From the NCBI GenBank assembly GCA_022709465.1, contig JAKLIT010000070.1:1-6824 (forward strand): a stretch of DNA of 6,824 nt. Reading direction: 5' to 3'. The first letter of the stretch is position 1, and every line of letters begins with the position of its first letter. The stretch is from Candidatus Omnitrophota bacterium. Lineage in GTDB: Bacteria > Omnitrophota > Koll11 > Pluralincolimonadales > Pluralincolimonadaceae. Below are positions 1 to 6,823 of the stretch, in pieces. The notes under the pieces are model-generated. The model was not told the origin of the DNA and made no database searches. It worked only from the letters and a program-made list of their open reading frames with translations. The translations under genes were made by a program, and so were the position numbers.

Positions 1-1386
1 CCCGAGCATGGATGACAGCGTATATGTCTGGTCATCCGTTTTGACGCCGAAGATCGTGTTCGTATTCGAGAAATCCTGGAGGTAGACGTCGCCCGCAAGG
101 CTCGCCTTGAACTTCTTCAGGAACGGATACAGTACCGTTGCGGTGAACCTGTTGCCGAGGTATTCCCAGTTCTTTCCCTTCGTGTCTTCCTTGTTGACCC
201 CGTAATGCGCACCGAGGAAACCCTTGTTCTCCGCGAAGAAGAAATAATAACCCAGCCCGCCGCCGTAGTCGTTAGAATTACGGTCCTCATCCGGGATGAA
301 CGGGTCCCTCGCGAAATTCTTTTTCTTATAATCAAAATTTGTCTGGAGCATATGGTTCCTGGCGAAGATGTAGTTGACTACCGGGCTCGCGTTGAGAGTC
401 GTCATGTATTTTGATTCGCCGACATCCGTATAGTTGTACCCGACCACGACACCCGCGGTCCCGTTGTCGAGGTAGTAGTTCGGTGTTACCGATACGGTAT
501 GGCTAAGCACGTCGTAGAGCCCGAGTTTGTTCTGGTGCGCGAAATACATCGAATACTGGCCGTCAACGCCGAACCTGTCGGCGAATTTCTTCCGGTACTG
601 GCCCATAAAGGTCACGACCTCCCTCCAGTCGCTCTCGTCGCTTATGCCCGACGCGACCGAATCGTCACCCGGTTTTAACAGCACGTTCGTATCGTACTGG
701 CCTGAAACGTTCAGCGTGGCCCTGAAAGGCCTCTCCGCCGTCTCCTTCCTTTTCAGCGCATCAATGTATTCGCTTGAAAGCCCGGCAATATCCGAGTTCG
801 GGTCGAGGATTATTATATCCCTGAAGACTTTCTTCGCCTCATCGAACCTCTTCTGTTTTATATTGGCAAGGCCGATCTGGTAATCTGCCGATTGGGTCAA
901 CGAACTATCGAGCGCTTTCGCGTTCTCGAAGGATGTGATCGCCGCCTCGTTATCGTTATCCTTTAGTAATACGAGCCCTTTAAGGAACGCGGTCTGCGCA
1001 GGCTTTACGTTCTCACGCTCGGCCACCTCGATATAATTCCTGGCTTCCTTCAGGTCTCCGAGTTGGTAGAGGACCTCCACCAACTCGAGCAGGGCTTCCT
1101 TTATTCTCGGTGTAAGGGTTACCGCATCGACCAGCTGCTTTTTAGCTTCTTTATAATCCTGCAGCTGCTTATATGTTATACCGAGGTAATATGCCGCAAG
1201 CGATGATTTCGGGTCCGTTGCCCTGGCTTCCTTAAGAGCGGCCGCAGCCTCGTCGAAATTCTCTTGTTTATATAGTTTAATTGCCTGTTCCAGCTTTGGG
1301 TCCGTTTCAGCGTTGAGAAGTCCGGGGAGGAATAAGAGAATAGAGATAAAAATTACCGTAAAGGCAGGAAATACTTTTTGCGGCAT
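1..1386 (-). CDS. TPR protein with C-terminal outer-membrane beta-barrel (Slam/T11SS-like architecture), partial at 3' end
   Basis: An uninterrupted frame of 462 codons runs from ATG at 1386 off the left edge with no stop, so the C-terminus is missing. Residues 1-26 form a signal peptide (hydrophobic VIFISILLFLPGLL, likely cut after LNA). Residues about 30-200 hold five TPR-like helical pairs, shown by repeated patterns such as NFDEAAAALKEA, DYKEAKKQLVDA, DLKEARNYIEVA and RFDEAKKVFRDI, several ending in DP or TP. After a short linker, the motif QYDTNV (230-235) opens a region of alternating aromatic/polar segments (MGQYRKKF, GVDGQYSMYF, GVVVGYNYTDVG, YGGGLGYYFFF), which looks like beta-hairpins of an outer-membrane barrel. 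A periplasmic TPR domain followed by a barrel starting with Y-D-x-N-V is the layout of surface lipoprotein assembly modulators (DUF560/type XI secretion), but other TPR-barrel porins or polysaccharide exporters share it. AAAGGGG lies 8 nt before the ATG, supporting this start. Family assignment is moderate; TPR plus barrel is firm. Confidence 0.8.
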   Translation of the reverse strand, partial: MPQKVFPAFTVIFISILLFLPGLLNAETDPKLEQAIKLYKQENFDEAAAALKEARATDPKSSLAAYYLGITYKQLQDYKEAKKQLVDAVTLTPRIKEALLELVEVLYQLGDLKEARNYIEVAERENVKPAQTAFLKGLVLLKDNDNEAAITSFENAKALDSSLTQSADYQIGLANIKQKRFDEAKKVFRDIIILDPNSDIAGLSSEYIDALKRKETAERPFRATLNVSGQYDTNVLLKPGDDSVASGISDESDWREVVTFMGQYRKKFADRFGVDGQYSMYFAHQNKLGLYDVLSHTVSVTPNYYLDNGTAGVVVGYNYTDVGESKYMTTLNASPVVNYIFARNHMLQTNFDYKKKNFARDPFIPDEDRNSNDYGGGLGYYFFFAENKGFLGAHYGVNKEDTKGKNWEYLGNRFTATVLYPFLKKFKASLAGDVYLQDFSNTNTIFGVKTDDQTYTLSSMLG

Positions 1387-1394
1387 CTGCTGGG

Positions 1395-1401
1395 CCCCTT
1401 T
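1395..1401 (-). promoter_or_regulatory. Ribosome binding site of the TPR-barrel gene
   Basis: On the minus strand AAAGGGG stands 8 nt upstream of the ATG at 1386. It is the only purine-rich Shine-Dalgarno-like stretch near this start and supports the chosen start, which also begins directly with a signal peptide. Confidence 0.6.
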
Positions 1402-1451
1402 GGTTATATTAGGTTAGTTTTTAAAGATTATGAATGAAGTAGATTTGAATA

Positions 1452-1480
1452 AATATACCATTTGTATTGGGTTATGTCAA
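1452..1480 (-). promoter_or_regulatory. Sigma70-type promoter for the TPR-barrel gene
   Basis: On the minus strand a perfect -35 box TTGACA (1480-1475) is followed by a 17-nt spacer and a -10 box TATATT (1457-1452). The bases just before the -10 are TGG, giving an extended -10 (TGnTATATT). The predicted transcript start is near 1445, leaving a leader of about 58 nt before the ATG at 1386. It lies back to back with the promoter of the PEP-CTERM gene and resembles it in sequence. Confidence 0.75.
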
Positions 1481-1497
1481 GTAAATATTTGTTGACA
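1475..1497. repeat. Inverted repeat TGTCAA-N11-TTGACA formed by the two divergent -35 boxes
   Basis: The two outward-facing TTGACA boxes make an inverted repeat with an 11-bp AT-rich centre that contains the palindrome AAATATTT (1483-1490). Two RNA polymerases could hardly occupy both promoters at once with this spacing, and one regulator bound here could control both genes. The symmetry is partly a trivial result of having two consensus -35 boxes, and the inner palindrome is half a base off the outer centre, so an operator role is only a suggestion. Confidence 0.4.
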
Positions 1498-1519
1498 AAT
1501 GCCCTAAAATTGGTATAAT
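1492..1519 (+). promoter_or_regulatory. Sigma70-type promoter for the PEP-CTERM gene
   Basis: Perfect -35 TTGACA (1492-1497), a 16-nt spacer and perfect -10 TATAAT (1514-1519), with TGG immediately before the -10 (extended -10, TGnTATAAT). Transcription should start near 1526, giving a leader of about 40 nt. The match to consensus suggests strong constitutive-type transcription unless a regulator blocks it. Confidence 0.8.
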
Positions 1520-1550
1520 TATCTCAAATTCAGGTCAAGCCAGCCAACCG

Positions 1551-1558
1551 AAAGAGGT
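1551..1558 (+). promoter_or_regulatory. Ribosome binding site of the PEP-CTERM gene
   Basis: AAAGAGGT, with core GAGGT at 1554-1558, ends 8 nt before the ATG at 1567. This spacing supports that start, which also gives a proper signal peptide. Confidence 0.6.
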
Positions 1559-1566
1559 ACGGTCCG

Positions 1567-2097
1567 ATGAATAAAATATCAGTAATATTCGTTGCATTTG
1601 CGTCTCTTATTGTATTCCTATCCCCTGTTTTTGCCGATTATGGCCAGGATTACCAGGAATTTCAGATGTATACCGTTGCGAGCGACACGTCCTCTTTTAG
1701 CGTATCGGAGTTTGAGCTCGGCTCCACGCCATATTTGTATATCCAGCTTCCGACAGCGCCTGGCGGATTATGGGTCTCTGATGTAGACTCGGACTGGCTA
1801 AAGGGCTTTTCGCTTAAGGGTGAGGCCGACAGGATAGGTTTTCAGTCGATATATCATATAGAATTGGAAGGATACGACTGGTCTGATCCGGCGAATTTAG
1901 GCGTATGGACAATAAACGCGGACTATAGCTATAACTACCTGGGGGATGGCCCCATAGAAGGTTATTCAGGATACGGTTACACGACATTTACCGTATACAA
2001 CCCAAATCCCAACACTGTTCCTGAGCCGGTTTCAACTTTGCTGTTTCTCGCGGGCGGGTCAGCGCTTCTCGGAAGGCGTTTCATAAAGCGTAAATAA
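1567..2097 (+). CDS. PEP-CTERM sorting-domain surface protein, Tyr-rich beta ectodomain
   Basis: A 176-residue exported protein. Residues 1-23 are a signal peptide (hydrophobic core ISVIFVAFASLIVFL, likely cleavage after VFA). The C-terminus is a textbook PEP-CTERM signal: VPEP at 151-154, a hydrophobic segment 155-169, then the basic tail RRFIKRK to the end. In known systems exosortase (EpsH/XrtA type) cuts near PEP and the protein goes to the cell surface or matrix; no exosortase gene is in this window. The ectodomain (about 24-150) has no cysteine, carries 14 tyrosines and shows short alternating beta-like segments. The stretch GVWTINADYSY followed by GYGYTTFTVY resembles the last strands of Ig-like domains (G-x-W/Y-x-I/V-x-A ... 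TTFTV); this fold call is inference. No enzymatic motif is visible. It is transcribed divergently from the TPR-barrel gene by a near-consensus promoter and ends 9 bp from the convergent phosphatase gene. Confidence 0.92.
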   Translation: MNKISVIFVAFASLIVFLSPVFADYGQDYQEFQMYTVASDTSSFSVSEFELGSTPYLYIQLPTAPGGLWVSDVDSDWLKGFSLKGEADRIGFQSIYHIELEGYDWSDPANLGVWTINADYSYNYLGDGPIEGYSGYGYTTFTVYNPNPNTVPEPVSTLLFLAGGSALLGRRFIKRK

Positions 2098-2099
2098 AC

Positions 2100-2115
2100 A
2101 TAATCCTCAGATTAT
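2100..2115. terminator. Weak AT-rich hairpin at the convergent gene ends (doubtful terminator)
   Basis: ATAATC and GATTAT form a perfect 6-bp stem around a CTCA loop, overlapping the stop codon of the phosphatase gene (TGA, 2109-2107 on the minus strand). The stem is AT-rich and no clear T-run follows on either strand, so intrinsic termination would be weak. It is the only hairpin noticed between the converging genes. Confidence 0.22.
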
Positions 2116-3999
2116 CTTAAGGACAATAACCGTCATATCGTCGTGTTGCGGCATTCCCACGCTGAATTTCTGTACTTCATCAACAAGTTTGTCTGATAAT
2201 CCCTGGGCGGAGAGGCGCCTGTTGATGAGGGCTGTATCGAGTATCCTCCTCTCCCCGAATTCCTTAAGGTTCCTGTCGCGCGCTTCCGATATGCCGTCCG
2301 TATACATCACGAATACGTCCCCTGAAGACACCTTGAACTCGTCGGCTGTGAACTCAGAACCCGGAATTATGCCTATAGGGCTGCCGACCGACTGGGTGAG
2401 CGAGAGCACTTCACCGCTATCTTTCACCCATACGAGCGGGTTATGCCCGCCGTTCGAATACTTTACGGCCCTCTCCTTGGGCTTATATATGAGGTATTGA
2501 AGCGTCACGAACATCCCTGATACGCCTTCCTCAACAAGCCTGTCATTTATCGCGGTCATCGCCTCGTTCGGCTCGGTAAAATCATGCGTGAGGCCGCGGA
2601 AATCTGCCATCGCCTTTGCCATATAAAGGGCCGCAGGCACGCCTTTTCCCGACACGTCCCCTATGACGACGCCGAGCCTGTCCTCCTTCAGCTTTATGAA
2701 ATCATAGATGAGTTTTATGAAATCGTAGAAATCCCCGCCTACATGCTTCGCGGGGACGCATTTGACGCCGATCTCCATGCCTATCGAATGCGGAAGGCTC
2801 TGCGGCAGTATCGACTGTTGTATGCGGCTTGCTATCTGCAGCTCCTTTTCAATAAGGCCTTTCTCGAACTTCGTTATTATCAGCTGGTTGAGCGTGATCG
2901 CGGGATAGCAGACGCACAGAAGCACGAGGATCGTGACATAATCAATCCATACATTGAAGAATGCGAACGAGATATATGAGATGAGGACGACCCCCGACAC
3001 CAGGACCGCCAATAGCGCGAGCCCTTCGATCGGGGTCCTCTTAGGCAGGACGGTCCCGAGTGAAATCCCCGCCATGAACAGGATGATAAGGATCTCCGGC
3101 CTGAATACCCTGTGTATGAAACCCTTGCTTAATATCGTATTGACCGCGCTTGCCCTTATGCCTACGCCCGGGTACAACGTCGACATCGGGGTTGCCCAAA
3201 AATCCTCTGATCCTGTGGCTGTCATGCCTATAATGACTATCTTGTCCTTTAATATCCCGAGATCGGTCGACGCTTTTTCGCCATCCTGCGCCTGTATGCC
3301 TGAAAGCGCCACTTCGGCGAATGAGATCCGCTTGAACCGCGCGAACTCGCCCGGATAATTTATCCACATCATGCCGTTAGCGTCCGTTTGTATTTTTAGC
3401 TTGCTGCTATTGACGCCGGTAAAATGCGCGGCGGCGAGCATGTCTATAGAAGCAAACTCGCTTCCGTCATGCCCGATCGTCAGAGGGACTTTACGCACCT
3501 TCCCGTCGGGTTCCACGAGGATATTCACGAAACCGACCCCTTTCGCGCTCTCGCGAAGCTCTGGAAGCGGCATCGTAATGTCGCGGGGCTTTATTATATT
3601 CTTACGTATATTATCCTGCGAAAGGTCGAAGAAGGCGGAATAGAAGATATTGCCGGTCTTTCTTGTCTGCTCGGCGAGTTTTTTGTCCTCCCCGGGCTTA
3701 TCTTCCTGCGGTTCGCTGAACAGGATATCAAATACGATGGTCTTCGGCCCGTAATCCTCTATTATATCGAGTAATTCGGCATGGTATCCCCTGTCCCAAG
3801 GCCACCTGCCGAAGGCCTTCAGGGACGCGTCGTCTATCTCGATTATCACGATATCGGGGCTGACAGGCCGCGGCCCGCGGAGCTTGAACAGTATGTCCAT
3901 GCCCTGGTATTCGGCGAGCTCGAAAAACCCGAGAAGATACGCTAATCCGATTATCGTACAGCATATCAAACCGATATAGAGGCCGCTCTTCTTCATCAT
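2107..3999 (-). CDS. CHASE2-domain membrane protein with PP2C/SpoIIE serine phosphatase domain
   Basis: A 630-residue signalling protein. An N-terminal membrane helix (about 5-26) leads into a CHASE2 sensor domain outside the inner membrane, with typical segments DILFKLRGPRP, DIVIIEIDDASLKAFGRWPW and KTIVFDILFSE, ending near DFWATPMSTLYPGVGIRAS. Three membrane helices follow (about 302-318, 325-347, 351-373), then a helical linker containing ELQIASRIQQSILPQ (about 386-400). The cytoplasmic SpoIIE/RsbU-type PP2C domain has all expected acidic motifs: GGDFYD (D423), GDVSGKG (D448), YTDG (D568) and HDDMT (D620/D621), so it should be an active Mn/Mg-dependent phosphatase. Relatives dephosphorylate anti-sigma-factor antagonists in partner-switching pathways; no such partner is encoded here. 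A 7-residue duplication lies between the first two metal motifs. The ATG at 3999 overlaps the helicase stop as ATGA, implying translational coupling; a second ATG follows at 3996. Confidence 0.93.
   Translation of the reverse strand: MMKKSGLYIGLICCTIIGLAYLLGFFELAEYQGMDILFKLRGPRPVSPDIVIIEIDDASLKAFGRWPWDRGYHAELLDIIEDYGPKTIVFDILFSEPQEDKPGEDKKLAEQTRKTGNIFYSAFFDLSQDNIRKNIIKPRDITMPLPELRESAKGVGFVNILVEPDGKVRKVPLTIGHDGSEFASIDMLAAAHFTGVNSSKLKIQTDANGMMWINYPGEFARFKRISFAEVALSGIQAQDGEKASTDLGILKDKIVIIGMTATGSEDFWATPMSTLYPGVGIRASAVNTILSKGFIHRVFRPEILIILFMAGISLGTVLPKRTPIEGLALLAVLVSGVVLISYISFAFFNVWIDYVTILVLLCVCYPAITLNQLIITKFEKGLIEKELQIASRIQQSILPQSLPHSIGMEIGVKCVPAKHVGGDFYDFIKLIYDFIKLKEDRLGVVIGDVSGKGVPAALYMAKAMADFRGLTHDFTEPNEAMTAINDRLVEEGVSGMFVTLQYLIYKPKERAVKYSNGGHNPLVWVKDSGEVLSLTQSVGSPIGIIPGSEFTADEFKVSSGDVFVMYTDGISEARDRNLKEFGERRILDTALINRRLSAQGLSDKLVDEVQKFSVGMPQHDDMTVIVLKII
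2686..2727 (-). repeat. In-frame 21-bp tandem duplication inside the PP2C domain
   Basis: Two adjacent 21-bp units encode YDFIKLI (residues 425-431, 2727-2707) and YDFIKLK (432-438, 2706-2686). They match at 16 of 21 bases, and three of the five differences are synonymous (TAC/TAT, AAA/AAG, CTC/CTG). The insertion keeps the frame and falls between the metal-binding motifs GGDFYD and GDVSGKG. Confidence 0.85.
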
Positions 4000-5927
4000 T
4001 CCAGTATTATCTCACATTTCGGCAGGGCCGACAAAAACTTTCTTCCGTAGGGCTTATGTAGGATGCGGCTGTCAAGTATCACGACTATACCCGCGTCGTT
4101 CTTTGTCCTTATCAGCCGTCCGAAGCCCTGTTTAAGCTTAAGGATGGCCTGCGGAAGGCTATATTCGGAGAACGGGTCGCCTCCTTCCTGCTTTATCCTG
4201 TCCATCCTCGCTTCGGATATCGGATGGTCCGGGACCGCGAAAGGCAGGCGGGTGATTATCACGTTCCCGAGCGCCTCTCCGGGAACGTCGACGCCCGTCC
4301 AGAACGAATCTACCCCGAATATCACCGAGCCGACGTCGCGCTTGAACGCCTCGAGCATCTTTGTCCTCGGCAGGCCCAGCCCCTGCTTCATTATCGGTAT
4401 CCCGAGGTCTGAGAAATACCCTGACGTCTGCTCATATACGTCATCCATGAACCTGTAGCTCGTGAAAAGGACGAAAGCCCTGCCCTCCGTCCTCGTAACG
4501 TAATCCTTAACCTTCTTCACGACCTCTTCCCTGTAATTTGCATAATCATTCGGGTCCGGCATCTTTTTCGGGATATATATCTTCACGTTCTTTTCGTAAT
4601 CAAAAGGCGAACCGAGCAGCATCTCGTCCGTCTTTGTTATTCCGAGGCGCGACTTTATGAACCCGAACCCGCCTTCCGTCGATAAAGTGGCGCTTGTCAA
4701 TACTGCGGTATCTACCTTTGAGAACAGCATGTCTTTCAATACCGGCGCCACGTTTACCGGCGCGCAGTCGAGCGCTATCCTCCTGAAACGCCTGCCGGAT
4801 GATTCCGCCCAGTAGACGTAGTCGCCCATCTCCTGACCCATGAACGCGGAAAGGGCCCCGGCCAGGGCGTCTACCCTTGTCATGTAATATTTAAGGTCGG
4901 TCTCCTCTTCCTTTGACACGGACCGTTTGGCCCTGTCCTTGAGCCTGCCCCTGATATCCTTCAGCGGGGCGGAAAGGTTATCGTCTATGAAATCTGCGCT
5001 CCTGACACGGCGGATCGGGTCCTTTCCGAGCCAATCAGACGTCTCGTCGAAGAATATCTCGGATGCCCTCCTGACCTCCGTTACGGCATCCTTAAGCCCC
5101 GTCTCTTTTATAGAAGCGAGGAACCCTTTCTTCTTAACGGGATTATAGAGGGAATCCATCAGGTGCTTGATCCTGAAGTTGGATATCTCGGTGCCGAGGT
5201 GTTCGGTCGCGACGTCTTCAATCGTATGCGCCTCGTCGAAAACGACGCATGAATAATCAGGCAGCAGCGCCCATTCGGACTGGCGCAGGGCAAGGTCGGA
5301 GAAGAACAGGTGGTGGTTGACGACTATCAGGTCCGCTTCCTGCATCCTGCGGCGGGCTTTCATCAGGAAACAGGCGTCCTTGTGCACGCATTTCTTCCCG
5401 AGGCAGGTATCGTGCTCGCAGCAGACCCTCTCCCATACCTTACGGTCCGGTTCGGCCTCAAAATCGGACAGGGAACCGTCCTCGGTGACCTTAGACCAGG
5501 AGAATATCGCCTGAAGCCCCGCAACTTCTTCCTTGGATTCAAGCAGGTCGGTCTTAGACGACAGGACCCTGTTGAGCCTCCTGAGGCAGATGTAATTCGA
5601 TCTTCCTTTTACGAGGCAATGACTGAAATCGAACGGCAGGGACTTTTCCAGGAAAGGAATGTCCTTTTTTACAAGCTGTTCCTGGAGGCTTATAGTGTTC
5701 GTGGATATGACCGACTTCTTCCCGGAGGTTACGGCAAAATCTATGGCGGGTACAAGGTATGCGAATGATTTTCCTACGCCGGTGCCCGCCTCGACGATCA
5801 GGTGGGACTTCTGTTTTATCGCGCGCTCTACCGACCCTGCCATTTCTGTCTGCTGCGGCCGGAACTCGTAATCCCGGAAGCTCCCGGAAAGCACGCCCTT
5901 TTTGCCGAAGAAATGCGCGCAGTCCAT
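3996..5927 (-). CDS. dinG: DinG-family (XPD-like) Fe-S ATP-dependent DNA helicase
   Basis: A 643-residue superfamily 2 helicase of the DinG/XPD group, expected to unwind DNA 5'-to-3' with ATP in repair or in resolving R-loops and other structures. Visible motifs: FRPQQTEM (Q-like, about 22-29), Walker A AGTGVGKS (47-54), STNTISLQEQL (motif Ia, 75-85), DEAH (231-234), TSAT (411-414, motif III), FGVDSFWTGVDVPGE (537-551, motif V) and QGFGRLIRT (600-608, motif VI). The Fe-S cluster cysteines are C114 (NYICLRR) and C175, C180, C186 in C-x4-C-x5-C spacing as in E. coli DinG; C169/C170 are extra. There is no N-terminal exonuclease domain like that of Firmicute DinG, so the length fits the Gram-negative type. 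YoaA-like paralogues share these motifs, so the exact subfamily is open. The ATG at 5927 directly follows the htpX TAG (no gap), and the stop overlaps the next gene by 4 bp. It is cytoplasmic. Confidence 0.93.
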   Translation of the reverse strand: MDCAHFFGKKGVLSGSFRDYEFRPQQTEMAGSVERAIKQKSHLIVEAGTGVGKSFAYLVPAIDFAVTSGKKSVISTNTISLQEQLVKKDIPFLEKSLPFDFSHCLVKGRSNYICLRRLNRVLSSKTDLLESKEEVAGLQAIFSWSKVTEDGSLSDFEAEPDRKVWERVCCEHDTCLGKKCVHKDACFLMKARRRMQEADLIVVNHHLFFSDLALRQSEWALLPDYSCVVFDEAHTIEDVATEHLGTEISNFRIKHLMDSLYNPVKKKGFLASIKETGLKDAVTEVRRASEIFFDETSDWLGKDPIRRVRSADFIDDNLSAPLKDIRGRLKDRAKRSVSKEEETDLKYYMTRVDALAGALSAFMGQEMGDYVYWAESSGRRFRRIALDCAPVNVAPVLKDMLFSKVDTAVLTSATLSTEGGFGFIKSRLGITKTDEMLLGSPFDYEKNVKIYIPKKMPDPNDYANYREEVVKKVKDYVTRTEGRAFVLFTSYRFMDDVYEQTSGYFSDLGIPIMKQGLGLPRTKMLEAFKRDVGSVIFGVDSFWTGVDVPGEALGNVIITRLPFAVPDHPISEARMDRIKQEGGDPFSEYSLPQAILKLKQGFGRLIRTKNDAGIVVILDSRILHKPYGRKFLSALPKCEIILE

Positions 5928-6779
5928 CTATCTCGGCTTTATTGCTAGCTCCTCAAGGCGCGCTATTCTGCGCTCGATCGGCGGGTGTGTGCTGAATAAT
6001 GAAAGGAATCCGCGCCCTGTAAGAGGGTTGACTATGAACATATGCGCGGTCACGGGGTTCGCGCTCATAGGTATCCGGCGCGAATAGCCATGGAGTTTCC
6101 TCAGCGCGTTCGCCAATGAGAGCGGGCGACCGCATATGTCGGCCCCCGAATCATCGGCCATATATTCCCGCGAACGCGATATCGCCATTTGTATCATCGT
6201 GGCGGCTATCGGCGCCAGTATTACCAGCACGAGTGCGGCCATCGGGTTCCCGCCGTCCCTGTCGTCATCGCCTCTGCCGCCGAAGATCATCGCAAACCTT
6301 GCCATGTCGGAGATCATGTAGATGGCGCCCGCTATCGTCGCCACCGCCGTCATCACGAGCGTATCCCTGTTCCTGACATGCGAAAGCTCGTGGGCGATGA
6401 CGCCCTCCAGCTCATCGTCTGAGAGCAGCTTTATGATGCCCTCCGTCGCCGCTACGGCCGCGTGCGAAGGGTCCCTTCCGGTAGCGAACGCGTTCGGAGT
6501 CTCGACAGGCATAACATATACTTTAGGCATCGGGAGCCCCGCTTTTGTCGAAAGGTTCGATACTATCGTGAAAAGCTTCGGGTAATCGGACCTCGTCACC
6601 TGCTTCGCCCTGTACATCGATAGGACGATCTTGTCCGAGAACCAGTATGTTATGAAATTCATCGCGAGCGCTATGGAGAAAGCTACTATCATGCCCTCTT
6701 TTCCCCCTATCCATCCGCCCACAAATATCAGGAGTAAAGTCAGTAACGTGAGAAAAAATACCGTCTTAAATACGTTCAT
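5928..6779 (-). CDS. htpX: HtpX-family inner-membrane zinc metalloprotease (M48)
   Basis: A 283-residue M48 peptidase with full family length. Two N-terminal membrane helices (about 5-22 and 29-46) are followed by the cytoplasmic protease domain: PNAFATG (95-101), the zinc motif HELSH (130-134, with H130 and H134 as ligands and E131 catalytic), two further hydrophobic segments (about 141-157 and 181-199), SREYMAD with the third zinc ligand E205, and the conserved [10 protein letters not shown] (263-272). A Gly/Asp-rich loop [13 protein letters not shown] (167-179) separates the two later membrane segments. HtpX degrades damaged or misfolded inner-membrane proteins together with FtsH and is commonly stress-induced. 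The ATG at 6779 is preceded by AGGAGAGG; the frame stays open to the window edge, but the start is supported by this site and by the usual HtpX N-terminus. It is the first complete gene of a tightly packed operon with the helicase and phosphatase genes. Confidence 0.96.
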   Translation of the reverse strand: MNVFKTVFFLTLLTLLLIFVGGWIGGKEGMIVAFSIALAMNFITYWFSDKIVLSMYRAKQVTRSDYPKLFTIVSNLSTKAGLPMPKVYVMPVETPNAFATGRDPSHAAVAATEGIIKLLSDDELEGVIAHELSHVRNRDTLVMTAVATIAGAIYMISDMARFAMIFGGRGDDDRDGGNPMAALVLVILAPIAATMIQMAISRSREYMADDSGADICGRPLSLANALRKLHGYSRRIPMSANPVTAHMFIVNPLTGRGFLSLFSTHPPIERRIARLEELAIKPR

Positions 6780-6787
6780 TACTTGCG

Positions 6788-6795
6788 CCTCTCCT
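6788..6795 (-). promoter_or_regulatory. Ribosome binding site of htpX
   Basis: On the minus strand AGGAGAGG lies about 8 nt before the ATG at 6779. This strong purine-rich site decides the start, because the htpX frame is open further upstream to the window edge. Confidence 0.6.
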
Positions 6796-6823
6796 ATAAG
6801 TTCTTGATCTCGGAAACTTCCTT
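6794..6823 (-). CDS. Possible 3' end of an upstream gene in the htpX operon
   Basis: One minus-strand frame entering from the right edge reads KEVSEIKNL and stops at TAG (6796-6794), overlapping the start of the htpX ribosome binding site. That is the usual place for the end of a preceding operon gene. LemA is a frequent upstream neighbour of htpX in many bacteria, but nine residues are too few to identify anything, and the other frames are also open over this short distance. Confidence 0.3.
   Translation of the reverse strand, partial: KEVSEIKNL

Noticed and set aside
527..883. Open plus-strand frame of 118 codons opposite the TPR-barrel gene.
   Set aside because: The minus-strand frame carries clear TPR repeats and a signal peptide and is open throughout; the plus frame is a shadow.
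1526..1566. The PEP-CTERM leader has CCGAAAG and GCCAGCC words reminiscent of cyclic-di-GMP (GEMM) riboswitches.
   Set aside because: The order of the words differs from GEMM, the leader is only about 40 nt, and no paired domain of the right size can be drawn.
2686..2727. The duplication as a possible sequencing or assembly error.
   Set aside because: The two copies differ at five bases, three of them silent, and the frame is kept, which fits a real and older duplication better.
2584..2979. Open plus-strand frame of 131 codons opposite the phosphatase gene.
   Set aside because: It mirrors the SpoIIE domain coding sequence and its predicted protein has no recognisable features.
5310..5768. 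Open plus-strand frame of 152 codons opposite the helicase gene.
   Set aside because: It is antisense to conserved helicase motifs, has no recognisable domain or good ribosome site, and is explained by codon bias of the real gene.
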